Source: Helopsaltes ochotensis (lineage: Eukaryota; Chordata; Aves; Passeriformes; Locustellidae). From it: 64,000 bases of DNA. Position 1 is the first letter of the stretch. Every line of letters begins with the position of its first letter. The notes under the pieces were generated by a model. That model was not told the DNA's origin. It saw only the letters and a program-made list of their open reading frames with translations, and searched no databases. Below are positions 1 to 10,991 of this stretch, one piece after another. Position numbers and translations under genes: made by a program. The stretch is from assembly GCA_013400155.1 (NCBI GenBank), contig VXBM01000139.1, positions 248,001 to 312,000 on the forward strand, written 5' to 3'.

Positions 1-1287
1 GTGAGAAGAGGGCCCATAATTCTGTTCCCACAGCTCATGGATTCTCCATCTGTACCTTTCAGAAAGCTGCCATAGTGACTAACTCTGTGAGCTTCACAAA
101 TTAGACCTGACCTAGATTCAGTGAAGTCTTTGATCTGCAGCTGGTTAGTGTAATATTCCGACTGCAGTGAATTTCAGAATTGTTCCACAAAGCAGCAGCT
201 TCAAAAGAAAAACAAATAAAACAAAATTCATGTTTTCCTCACAACATGCTGGCCCTCACTTGACTGTATACCAAATGAATCAGTCAGCAAACCAAATGGT
301 GAAGTTTAAACTACTGCTGTTTTCTCATAATTCCATAGTATATGCTCTTGAAAAGAATTACTTCATTATTTCCTCTCACTCTTTATTATAGGAATAATAA
401 ACTCCAGGAGAGTGAAGAAAAGCATGATTCTGAAAACCAGAGGGGGTTATAATTAAGCATATTGTTAAGCACTCTCTTGAATAGAGGTTAAAAATTTGAA
501 GTTTAAAATCATGTTAGCTAAGGATAAAACAGTTCAGAGGCTTTTTTTATGAACTGATCTGAACCATATGAAACTCTTCAGAGCATGGATCTGGACTGGC
601 ATCCCTTCAGAATAAGGTTTCCCATGATGTTTTGGACTTCCTGCATTGTGTATAGAAACTGAGCACAGATGTCCCAACATGTTTCAGAAATTTTAAAACC
701 TTTTGTTCCACGATAGCAATGGGAATAGTGGGAAACATTAATTAGAGTCTTATTTAGTGATACTTTTTTTTTAATCAGCTTGTTCTTGCTTTAAGTATGA
801 TCCAAAAATATCATAGTGAATCAAATCCAAAGGAAATAGTTTCTTTATCCTTCACCCAATAGCAAGAGGCCTCTCTATAACCAGAATTTTTTGGAAGCAT
901 GTAAGAACGTACATAGTCTCGATCAGATACTTAGATAGACAAGTCTGATCTTTAGGATAAATTACAGACCAAACTGCTTTTGAGATACATTTCAAGCAAG
1001 GAACTGCCATAGCAAAGTAACAGTGAATGACTCAGACATAGACTGCTACTGCAAATAATTTGTTAGTATTTCTAAAGGGTTGGAGGGTGCCCATTCTAAA
1101 AAATGGGACATAAGCACTATGCAGATTACAAAAATGTTTTTAAATTCCTTTTGCTGTGTAGACAGTTATTAAAGAATATATGGTTAAAGCTGATTGTCTT
1201 TCACTAAGCAGAATTTACAAAACCCAAATCACTATCTCAATCACTGTAGGGCTTGGTGCAGCACAAATCTTTCTCTTTGTTCTGTTA

Positions 1288-1342
1288 TGAAAAAAAAACA
1301 ACAAACAAAAAAACCCAACAACAACAAGAAGGAGGGGGAGGG
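1288..1342. repeat. A/C-rich then G-rich low-complexity tract
   Basis: A run of A with interspersed C (AAC/AAAC units) passes straight into a GGAGGGGG segment. Similar A/C tracts occur at 37886-37935 and 49946-50130, and the opposite-strand version at 48531-48626. Short open frames crossing it are compositional artefacts. Confidence 0.7.
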
Positions 1343-2052
1343 GGAAGCCAAACAAAAAGCTGCTGGAGGCAATAACAGTACAGAAATATATTTTGTTGGC
1401 AGCATGTGATGGCCATATATCTCCCAGATAGTGTGCTACAAACATCTCAAAGAGAGATTGATTTACCTTTATCTCAGCTGGCAAACTCTGCACATGGTGG
1501 TTTCTGAGACAGTGGTGAATGGCTCACACAAACTGAGAGAAATTATTCACAGTAGCTGTTTTGGGAAGTTTCAGGAATCTGGTTAAGTGTGATGTGCTTT
1601 CATTCGCTCCTTTTTGGTGATGCTAGGCTGCATTTAAAAGGAGTTACCTGTACTGCCACTTTGGGACCACTCCTTTTCAGACCCATGCTGCTATTTCTTT
1701 AGTCACCCAGGACCCTGAAGTTTCTTCACGCTCAAGCTGACTTCAGAGGCAAACTTTGCTCTTCTCTTGATGAAGCAACCAGTGTAAATAAAGTGGATAT
1801 TGAAGAACTGTGAACACCAGAGCCCTCAGGGCAGCAACTAAATCTTTTACAAGTAACACAAAGATAAAACAAAGGATCTGATGTTGGCCGTCTTCATAAA
1901 AAATAGACAATGCTAATATTTCGTATCAAAGAAGCTGAGACCTTCGTTTAGAAGCCAGGAAACAGCTTCTGAATCTGTGCCGAGCTGCACAAATATTGGG
2001 ATGCAGGAGGCTGGAGCCCCTGATGGTCCTCTGTGGTCAGAGCTGGGTCTCT

Positions 2053-2097
2053 TTAATTAATTCATAATTAATTAATTCATAATTAATTCATAATTAG
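2053..2097. repeat. AT-rich tandem repeat with TAATTA cores
   Basis: About three imperfect units built from TTAATTAATTCATAA, giving several overlapping TAATTA homeodomain-type cores in 45 bases. It may be a simple minisatellite with no function. Confidence 0.7.
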
Positions 2098-5000
2098 GTC
2101 AGCTCCCAAAAATCTTTCCAGTTAAACATCTATGGCTTCATCTGAAGATCCAGTAAAACTTTCCCTCAAGCTAGAAATACAGAGACCAAATATTGTATCA
2201 CCAAACTATTGTGTCATTGTTTGGGCAGTCAGGGAGGACAGCAGTGGCAACTCACGCATGAAAAGCAAATAGTGCATCTTCTACCCTCTCCCTCTAGAAA
2301 CAAGCTTTGGGAGATGCAGGGAATGCTGCCTTCCATTTCCTTTGCATCTTTGTTTTATCTCACTCATTGATCTAGCTGGGCATTAAGATTTTCAGTTGCA
2401 AAATAAATATGTTTGGACAGATGAAGAGTACAATTCTCTTATGCTCCTCTAATTTTTTTAAGGTTAGTAAAAATGCTTATGATTCCAAGTTCTACCTGGC
2501 CCACTGCAGACTGGCCTCACACTCTGTGGATGTGCTGGCCATGAAATGATCAGTCCATCCTTGCCTAGAGATGAGGCTGGGCAACAAAAAATCAATGTGG
2601 CAGGTATCATGCCTGGGTATATGCTGTACGGGGTGACTACATGGATGAGAAGATTTGGACACCCAGCAGAAAGTCATCCAAGGAGTCAGGATGGAAAGTC
2701 AGTGGATTAAGGGTTTGTGTTTGGCAGCAGGAGCAGTCTGTTCTAGCTGCTACCAACACAGTTTCAATGTTGTTCCTATTTATTTGAAAAACATGGCATT
2801 TGTAAAGGATCTCCTTGCACAAAACTCCCCAAAAACATCAGGAAGAAGGGAGATAATACTGATCTACATGTAAAGCAATGGTGACAACACTGGAGCTGGC
2901 CCAGCATTGCAACACCGAACAACCTGGCCTGGACTTACATAATCTGTATAAAGTATGGCATGGCCCTTTGCTGCTTCTGACAGTAAGAACAGTCTGTGAG
3001 GCTGGGTCACCCAGCTCAAGAGGCTATTCCTGCCCTTCTGTATACTGGTTTCATAATCAAAATCAGTTTTCCTCACAGACTGAAATAGCTGTAAGCTAGG
3101 AGGGGCTTTCTCATATTCATGCTTTCTTTGAATCCTATGTTTCCAAGTAGGAATTTGGATAAATTCCAAATAAGTAAGTTGGAAATGCAAACAAAATAAC
3201 CTTCAAATGCTCCACGTCAGCTGACTGACATAACAGAACTAGGCCTTTTAGTCACATTTTAGAACTAATAGCCATAACCTGCATCCAAGCAAGATCCTCT
3301 TTCTCCCTACCTCCATTCAGACAAATATCAGAGGCCATGCCCATTGCTGTCTGCAACACGTGCTACTGTGAAAGTGACCGGTGCACTGCATTTGGTCATC
3401 TTTACATCCAAAAAATGCCGCTGTAAAACTTCCTCTTTCCCACTGCTCATTGCTACTGGCAATGCTTACTGCTGCAGCTCAGCTGGAGTCTGGGGGTCTG
3501 TAGGTATGGCTCATTTCACCCATCTCAGACATCAGTTTTCATAGGAGACAGAAGGTTGAAACTCTACAATCTAACTAGAAGAAAGTCACAATTATCTAAT
3601 TTTTTTTCCCCTTGCATTCCATGATTCTGGGATGTAGTGATTTAATTAAGGAAGACTGGGCTTGCAAAAGCAAATATTGCCACAGGTCCCTCCGAGTCAA
3701 GAATCAGGTGGAGCAAGCACAGCAGTGACTAAGGAGGTCAACTCACAACAAAGGGCAGAATACCACAGTCATCACAGTAAAACTTCAATGCTCATGCAAT
3801 CACTGCACCACAAAAGATCAGTATTTGTCGCTCTGTTGAGGTGCTGTCAGATAAAAAGAAATGTTCCATTCATGTTCAGTACATGGTTCAGTTTCTTCAG
3901 ATGCCAGATGGTCTTTCTGTGGTCCACTGAGTTCCACTGTGTCACAGTGAAGGTCTGTTTTCAGACATGGCTATTATTGCCTTGTAAACTTATAGCTTAG
4001 TAAAGTGACTCTCCCCGCTCCCTCATTTTATATTGCAAATGCCACAGAGCTTGTGCAAAGCCTTTGACTTCTAAGAAAAACAGGCATGTCCGTCAGGGCA
4101 CTCACAGGGTGAGCAGACTCATAAACAAATGGCACTTCTTTTCTGCCTGTGGTTATGGCAGTTGGAGAACAATTGAAAGATGAAAAAAGCAGGGACAACC
4201 TCAGCTTTTGTTAGACTTCCAGTTAGAAAAGGCTGGCTACAGACTGACAGGAACCAAGCACCATGAGAGTGGCTACCTTGCTGACATGGGGGAGGTAAGA
4301 ACAAAGGTGTTTAGAAGGGTCTGTCTTCTGTAGTATTCTCTCTGTGTCAGTGTTTCTGACAAATTAAAGCTGTAGTCAGATCATTTGGATAAATACCCAG
4401 CAATGGATGTAGCCTTTATGAATTTGTTTAAATCCATTTCCAACTTCTTATAGACTTCGCTATGTTCTGCAACAGTCCTTTTCTAGCATTTAGTGATAAT
4501 GATGTGCAAAGCTTTTTTACTTTTTTGTAAATGTATTTACTAACTGGCCACAGTCAAAAATTGTGACAGTAGAAATGCCAACACAGAAGGGTCTCAGCCA
4601 CCTTTGGAAAGAAAAACAGGTCTCATCTATTGATCTTAAACTAACACATTAAGACTCCAGGATTTTCCAATCTGTCTGGAACAAAAGTAAATAGTCAACA
4701 AGAATGTACATTTGAATCTGGCCCCTGGGACAGAAGGAAACCTTTCAGTAAATGTCAAGTTGAGACTAAAGTTGCACCTTCAGTGCAACAGATGGTTGTA
4801 TCCTCAAGTTCAGAGTGAATCCACCATATCCACCATGCCAATAAAACTACTGAGTTAGGTCCCATAACTTCCTTTAGACCCTATTCAGTATTTCATTAAC
4901 ACTTGTAGGTTTAGTAGTTTTGGAGCAGTTCCACTTCTTCCAAAGGTGACAGTGCATCTCAGATGCAGCGTCGCCCCTGCAGGACAGAGTGCCACATGTC

Positions 5001-6399
5001 CCCAGCACTGTTAGTTCTCTGCAGGCGTGGTGGGGCAGCCAACAGGGGCTGTTGTCTGAGGATCACGGCCTCTTAGGCAGCAGCTTCCTACACGGAGTCA
5101 GCCGGTAGCATGGCAATAATTTCCACATTCCCTCACAGTTCAGGTCACCACAAACCCCCAGCAGGGTGTATTGTCAGACACTGCAGTTGCCATGTCTCCC
5201 TGGTCCTGAAGGGCACGTGTAACCACGCTGTGTTCTTACCCAGCACCAGCACCTTCTCATATTCCTTAAATAACATGGTACCACGTGTACCAATAAAACA
5301 AGTCCTGTCTCTCCACAGCCTCAGTCAGAAACTATAACCACCAAACCCAAAGTTAGTTTAGCTTTTGTAATATTGCCCTAGGGTAATATGAATCACTCAT
5401 TCATCTCCTCACTCCAATAGGCGATTCTTTCACGCTTCCTTTTGCTCCCAGCCCAGCCCTACCTCAGCACTGGTCTTGCATTCTCTATAGTCCAAGAAAT
5501 GTCCACAAGGGAGTGTGAACAAAGTGTTGTTTTGTATTTATTTGGTATATTACCAGTGCATCCTAAAATGTGCTCTTATCTGACACGTCACAAGCTCATT
5601 TTATGCAAAAATGACATACCTGATTTCTTTTGACATATCTTTTGCCTCAGATTACACCAGTGATAGTGTGTCCACAGAATTTTTTTTTCTGTATTTACTG
5701 CTGGGAAAGACTGAAATATTAGGTCAATAACTGCTTAACTGTCCGTGGAGAAGAGTGTGCCCCTTGCAAAAAATTCAGATGGATTTTGGATTACTAATTT
5801 GGGTGCTGGAAGCATTTGAGCCATATTAGCAAAATTCTTGGGCTGAGTCTATTAGCCCTAATTACAGGAGCAGTTATATGAGACCAGTGAGAGCCGTATC
5901 CTCATGCAGTTATATTACTTTGCTGTTTATCTCCAGTATCTCTTCATAAACCTTGCTGTGTTTTTTAATGAGAAAATGCAACTTAGAAAAGTGACCAGTA
6001 ATTTTTCCAGATAAGATCAGAGATTGATAAACGAGTGATGAGACTGCCTATAACCCTATTTCTTAGCCAAGTGACTTAGAAGGTGAGAACAATCTATAAA
6101 AGCTTGGAAATCCTCTAAATATATCTCCACTTAGTTTGTTCCGAAGCAGTATTAGGGAAAAAAAATACTTAATTTAAGAATAAGGAACAAAACTAATTTA
6201 TATTTTTACAAATTTTCTGAAGATGCTTCAATATGTTTAAAGCCCCACTGGTTACCCAGGACAGAATAGAGCTGATGAAAACACACAGACATCACTTGAA
6301 TGCACTTCCAGCAGCAGCAGCTCATTATTCCTTGTAACGTTACTGAGGAATATGAGCTATTTTTGTTCTCCTAAGAGTAAGTGGGAAATTACAATAGAG

Positions 6400-8392
6400 A
6401 AGTTTTGTGATTTATCCAAGCCCCGGGGAACGTGGTGGGGCATCCAACTCAAAAATTTTAACGTGGTGGTTTCCCATTCCTATGTCCTACCACCCCTTTC
6501 CCCAGGCATTAACAGCCAGTACAGTTAGAGCTCCCCAGCGAGTGGTTCTCCAGCAGAGCCCCGAGAGGAGGCGGCTGTCACAAACTCACAGAGCAGCTCC
6601 GCTGCCGCTGGGAAGCAGGAGAGCTGCCTCTCTGGACATGAAACGCTGCTCTCACAGGGAAACGGGCCGGTCGCCACTGCATTTGCAAAGCCTCCTCCCT
6701 TCTTTGTGCAGTCTCTGCCTCCTGCGTGCCACTTCCCAGCAGGAAAAGAGCTGGCGGGACCGGGCTAAGAGGAGCAGCACTTTCCCTGGCCAGGAGAGCA
6801 GCCTGGTGTCCGTAATTCCGTGTGGATCCAGCGTCCCCTGGGATGTCACCGGACACGCAGTTGCGCATGCTGGGACACAGAGCGCTGAGCCAGGGCATCT
6901 GTAGGAAAGGGAGGCAGGAGGCAGCAAAGAGAGCAAAGCAGGAGCGCAAAGCAAGAGCACACACCACCCAGGAAAAGGCCAGCGGGGAGACCATCTGTAG
7001 CATCACTGAAGCATGGATCGTCTGAAGCATCTCTGGGGGCCCGAAGGTGCCGTGGGTCCCCGCACACCGCTGTGGGAGTGTCCCCAAAGGTCTGGAGCCT
7101 TTGGCCACACAATGCACCAGCCTTGGTGGGATATGGTGGGGTGATCACTACACCCGAGGTAGGAAAGCTGAGCAGGCTCTTGGAAACCTGGCCAGTGGCA
7201 TACACCAGGACTTACTTGCCCTACTTCATGTCTGCACTCAGTTCCCGGGGCTCTTGAAGGGCTGATCTTTAATACTGGGGGTTCCTTGTAAATAGAGCTC
7301 ACGTGTGGGTGAACTTGGAAGTTGCAACCTCTCTCCCCCACCAAGGCTTTGGGGAACAAGCCGAAGGTGCTGCATAGGGCTGGAGTGCTCAGGGCTCTGA
7401 CAGGGCTGGGGGACGCACGAGAGGAATCTTCATCCCCCTGCACATCCTAACCCTACAAAGCACTGACAGCAGTCCATTTCCAGGAGCCGGATTTCGGATG
7501 CGTGGGACCAGGAGTGAGAGGCGGTCACGAGGCAGCTGGCGAGGAGACCATGTGGGTTATCCCGCCATAAAGCACCTGCCTCGGAGCACCTGTGACCTGC
7601 ACAGCCGGCCCTGCCCAGGGCGCGGTCAGGTGCGCAGGGATCGCCACGATCAGGCTTCTCCCAGGGAAACACGGCCTCTCCCCGGGCTCAGCAACAGAGG
7701 GGAGATTTCTTCCCAGCCGCCTGCAGCGTGGGCAGGGACACTGCCATCGCTGACCAGGTAGCCGGATACTATTCCGTATGCTAGCACGAAAAGTCTACGC
7801 ACCAAGAGCAGCAGCGCAAGGAGGTCAGCCCTCCCACCCGCCCTGCTCGAGGTGCCGCCGTTCACGACTATCCCTCCCGAAATGGCTGGCAGGGCTGTGT
7901 GCGGAGGTCGGGGGCTCCCAGCCCGCGACTGAGGGGGCGGCGAGCAGCTTCAACACGTAGCTCCGCTCCCCTCACACCCAATTGCTCTGACAAGTGTCCC
8001 CGTCTTTCCTATTGTCAGTCTCCGCAGGGACCCTGCCCAGGCGCCACAGCGAGGACCCGCCGGTGCCATGGGCGGGCGGGGTGGCGGCACCCGCTCCCCC
8101 GGTCCCTTCCCGGCAGGGTGAGGGGGACAGCGGCGGGGGGCGGGGGACGCCCCTCGGCACAGAGTCCGCGGGTGCTCGGAGCCACTGCGGCCGCGGGTGG
8201 GCGTCCCCCGATCCCCTCGGGAGGTTGTGCCGCTCGGAGCCGGCGTGAAGCGGGATCGCGGTGGGGAGGAAACCCGAGTTTGCGGCGCCGCGGCCGCCGG
8301 TGCGCGGGGGCAAGAGCGAGAGCGAGCGAGCGGAGGCACCTCCGGCACACCGGCTCCGCCGGGCCGCCCCTCAGCAGCCCCCGGCCGCCCAC
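6400..8392 (+). promoter_or_regulatory. KCNS2: GC-rich region and CpG island, probable KCNS2 promoter and first exon
   Basis: GC and CpG content rise from about 6.4 kb. They become island-like from about 7490, with many CpGs and GC boxes such as GGGCGGGCGGGG near 8083, up to the N gap. The KCNS2 coding exon starts behind a splice acceptor at 9519-9520, so at least one upstream non-coding exon must exist. This island, or the masked part of it in the gap, is the only good place for that exon and the promoter. Many long open frames here on both strands reflect the lack of stop codons in GC-rich DNA. The exact transcription start cannot be placed, and a GTGAGG donor-like site at 8118 is only a possibility. 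Confidence 0.6.
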
Positions 8393-9264
8393 NNNNNNNN
8401 NNNNNNNNNNNNNNNNNNNNNNNNNNNNNNNNNNNNNNNNNNNNNNNNNNNNNNNNNNNNNNNNNNNNNNNNNNNNNNNNNNNNNNNNNNNNNNNNNNNN
8501 NNNNNNNNNNNNNNNNNNNNNNNNNNNNNNNNNNNNNNNNNNNNNNNNNNNNNNNNNNNNNNNNNNNNNNNNNNNNNNNNNNNNNNNNNNNNNNNNNNNN
8601 NNNNNNNNNNNNNNNNNNNNNNNNNNNNNNNNNNNNNNNNNNNNNNNNNNNNNNNNNNNNNNNNNNNNNNNNNNNNNNNNNNNNNNNNNNNNNNNNNNNN
8701 NNNNNNNNNNNNNNNNNNNNNNNNNNNNNNNNNNNNNNNNNNNNNNNNNNNNNNNNNNNNNNNNNNNNNNNNNNNNNNNNNNNNNNNNNNNNNNNNNNNN
8801 NNNNNNNNNNNNNNNNNNNNNNNNNNNNNNNNNNNNNNNNNNNNNNNNNNNNNNNNNNNNNNNNNNNNNNNNNNNNNNNNNNNNNNNNNNNNNNNNNNNN
8901 NNNNNNNNNNNNNNNNNNNNNNNNNNNNNNNNNNNNNNNNNNNNNNNNNNNNNNNNNNNNNNNNNNNNNNNNNNNNNNNNNNNNNNNNNNNNNNNNNNNN
9001 NNNNNNNNNNNNNNNNNNNNNNNNNNNNNNNNNNNNNNNNNNNNNNNNNNNNNNNNNNNNNNNNNNNNNNNNNNNNNNNNNNNNNNNNNNNNNNNNNNNN
9101 NNNNNNNNNNNNNNNNNNNNNNNNNNNNNNNNNNNNNNNNNNNNNNNNNNNNNNNNNNNNNNNNNNNNNNNNNNNNNNNNNNNNNNNNNNNNNNNNNNNN
9201 NNNNNNNNNNNNNNNNNNNNNNNNNNNNNNNNNNNNNNNNNNNNNNNNNNNNNNNNNNNNNNNN
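8393..9264. other. assembly gap (872 N)
   Basis: Unresolved bases lie between a CpG island and an (AAGG)n microsatellite. Both flanks are hard to sequence, so the missing part may hold the rest of the island and more microsatellite. Open frames running through it are meaningless. Confidence 0.99.
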
Positions 9265-9462
9265 AAGGAAGGAAGGAAGGAAGGAAGGAAGGAAGGAAGG
9301 AAGGAAGGAAGGAAGGAAGGAAGGAAGGAAGGAAGGAAGGAAGGAAGGAAGGAAGGAAAAGAGAGAGAGAAAGAGAAAGAGAAAGAAAGAAAGAGAGAGA
9401 GAGAAAGAGAAAGAGAAAGAAAGACAGAGAGAAAGAGAGGGAGAGAGAGAAAGAAAAAGAAT
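9265..9462. repeat. (AAGG)n microsatellite followed by GA-rich purine tract
   Basis: About 23 near-perfect AAGG units (9265-9358) start directly at the edge of the N gap. They pass into about 100 bases of GA-rich sequence (GAGAAA, GAAAGAAA, GAGAGA). The + strand is essentially all purine over almost 200 bases. The tract sits in the presumed KCNS2 5' UTR intron, about 60 bases before the splice acceptor. The true length is unknown because of the gap. Confidence 0.95.
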
Positions 9463-9520
9463 AGATGAACATGCTGTAGATTTGTTCATTCTGCCAACTT
9501 TCTGTGTAATTGTATCCTAG

Positions 9521-9557
9521 GATTTCATTCCCTACCCACCTTTGGAAGGAGCTCACT
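9521..9557 (+). other. KCNS2: KCNS2 5' UTR part of the coding exon, with splice acceptor
   Basis: A pyrimidine-rich stretch (9481-9516) ends in TCCTAG at 9515-9520, a good acceptor. The coding exon would begin at 9521, leaving 37 bases of 5' UTR before the ATG. This agrees with the KCNS2 structure known in other vertebrates, where a non-coding first exon is followed by one exon holding the whole coding sequence. An upstream in-frame ATG at 9510 lies in the intron side of this acceptor and is not the start. Confidence 0.65.
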
Positions 9558-10991
9558 ATGACAGGGCAGAGTCTGAGGGCTTTATCTGAAGCAAATTTTG
9601 AAGACAATGAAATCAGCATCAACGTTGGAGGCTTTAAGAAAAAGATGAGATCCAACACATTATTAAGGTTCCCCGAGACCAGGCTGGGCAAACTGCTGAG
9701 CTGCCACTCAAAGGAGTCAATACTGGAGCTTTGTGATGACTATGATGACACCAAGAATGAATTTTATTTTGACAGGAATCCCGAGCTCTTTCCTTATGTG
9801 CTACATTTTTATAACACTGGCAAGCTCCATGTGATGGGCGAACTCTGTGTGTTTTCTTTCAGCCAGGAGATTGAATACTGGGGAATCAATGAATTCTTTA
9901 TAGACTCCTGCTGCAGTTATAGCTACCATGGGAGGAAAATGGAGCCAGACCAAGAGAAATGGGAGGAACAAAGTGACCAGGAAAGTACGACATCTTCTTT
10001 TGATGAGATTTTGGCATTCTACAATGACGCCTCTAAATTTGACAAGCAGCCCTTTGGAAACATTAGGAGGCAGCTCTGGCTTGCTTTGGATAATCCTGGG
10101 TACTCAGTTTTAAGCCGCATCTTCAGTGTCCTTTCAATAGTGGTGGTGCTGGGCTCCATTGTGACCATGTGCCTGAACAGTCTCCCAGACTTTCAGATTG
10201 TTGACAGCAATGGGAACCCCGAGGAAGACCCTCGCTTTGAAATCGTGGAACATTTTGGTATTGCATGGTTCACTTTTGAACTGGTGGCGAGATTTGCAGT
10301 AGCTCCTGACTTTTTAAAATTTTTCAAGCATGCCCTGAATTTGATTGACCTAATGTCTATCCTTCCATTTTATATTACATTAATTGTCAACTTAGTGGTG
10401 GAAAGTAGTCCGACATTAGCAAATTTAGGCAGAGTTGCACAAGTCCTGAGACTCATGAGGATCTTCCGCATATTAAAGCTTGCTAGACACTCCACAGGTC
10501 TCAGGTCTCTCGGAGCCACCCTGAAGTATAGCTACAGAGAGGTAGGGCTTCTTTTACTCTACCTCTCTGTTGGCATCTCCATTTTCTCAGTAGTGGCTTA
10601 CACCATTGAGAAAGAAGAGAATGAGGGGTTAGCCACTATCCCTGCTTGTTGGTGGTGGGCTACTGTTAGCATGACCACAGTTGGCTATGGGGATGTGGTG
10701 CCAGGGAGCACTGCTGGCAAGTTGACGGCATCTGCATGCATCCTAGCTGGTATCCTAGTGGTAGTGCTCCCCATTACACTGATCTTTAATAAATTCTCCC
10801 ACTTCTATAGGCGTCAGAAGCAGTTAGAGAGTGCCATGAGAAGCTGTGATTTTGGTGATGGCATGAAGGAAGTTCCATCTGTCAACTTAAGGGACTACTA
10901 TGCTTATAAAGTTAAATCCCTTATGGCCAGTCTGACCAACATGAGCAGGAGTACCCCCAGTGAGTTGAGCCTGAATGATTCACTGCATTAG
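9558..10991 (+). CDS. KCNS2: KCNS2, potassium voltage-gated channel modifier subfamily S member 2 (Kv9.2)
   Basis: A complete 477-residue single-exon frame, the same length as human KCNS2, starting MTGQS. Family knowledge: Kv9 subunits are electrically silent alone and join Kv2.1/Kv2.2 in the plasma membrane of neurons, shifting their gating. Seen here: an N-terminal T1/BTB tetramerisation domain (about 18-120) with INVGG at 21-25 and FDRNPELFPYVLHFY at 71-85. Six membrane segments follow: S1 about 184-205, S2 about 232-250, S3 about 258-281, S4 about 287-310 with R292, R298, R301, R304, K307 and R310, S5 about 325-346, S6 about 388-412. The pore filter TTVGYGD is at 373-379. S6 carries LPIT (404-407) where conducting Kv channels have PVP, the usual mark of silent subunits. 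The ATG at 9558 is chosen because the protein then aligns from residue 1 and lies just after the acceptor. No frameshift or missing key residue. The KCNS1/KCNS3 paralogues fit less well. Confidence 0.98.
   Translation: MTGQSLRALSEANFEDNEISINVGGFKKKMRSNTLLRFPETRLGKLLSCHSKESILELCDDYDDTKNEFYFDRNPELFPYVLHFYNTGKLHVMGELCVFSFSQEIEYWGINEFFIDSCCSYSYHGRKMEPDQEKWEEQSDQESTTSSFDEILAFYNDASKFDKQPFGNIRRQLWLALDNPGYSVLSRIFSVLSIVVVLGSIVTMCLNSLPDFQIVDSNGNPEEDPRFEIVEHFGIAWFTFELVARFAVAPDFLKFFKHALNLIDLMSILPFYITLIVNLVVESSPTLANLGRVAQVLRLMRIFRILKLARHSTGLRSLGATLKYSYREVGLLLLYLSVGISIFSVVAYTIEKEENEGLATIPACWWWATVSMTTVGYGDVVPGSTAGKLTASACILAGILVVVLPITLIFNKFSHFYRRQKQLESAMRSCDFGDGMKEVPSVNLRDYYAYKVKSLMASLTNMSRSTPSELSLNDSLH

Larger units (their letters stand above)
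1..6400. other. intergenic region upstream of KCNS2, no gene seen
   Basis: AT-rich DNA with only short open frames on both strands, none resembling a known family or showing a consistent exon structure. It holds an A/C-rich low-complexity tract and an AT-rich tandem repeat (listed separately), and otherwise nothing I can name. By synteny with other vertebrates the next gene on this side should be NIPAL2, outside the window. Confidence 0.6.

Noticed and set aside
6407..7961. Several overlapping 60-180-residue open frames on both strands
   Set aside because: GC-rich DNA with few stop codons; no family resemblance, no consistent splice sites, and frames overlap on opposite strands.
9510..9557. 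Upstream in-frame ATG extending KCNS2 by 16 residues
   Set aside because: It precedes a good splice acceptor at 9519-9520, and the protein aligns to the family from the ATG at 9558.
7899..9691. Very long open frames (372-558 residues) on both strands across the N gap
   Set aside because: They consist mostly of unknown residues from the gap plus (AAGG)n/GA repeat translation; only CpG-island sequence flanks them.
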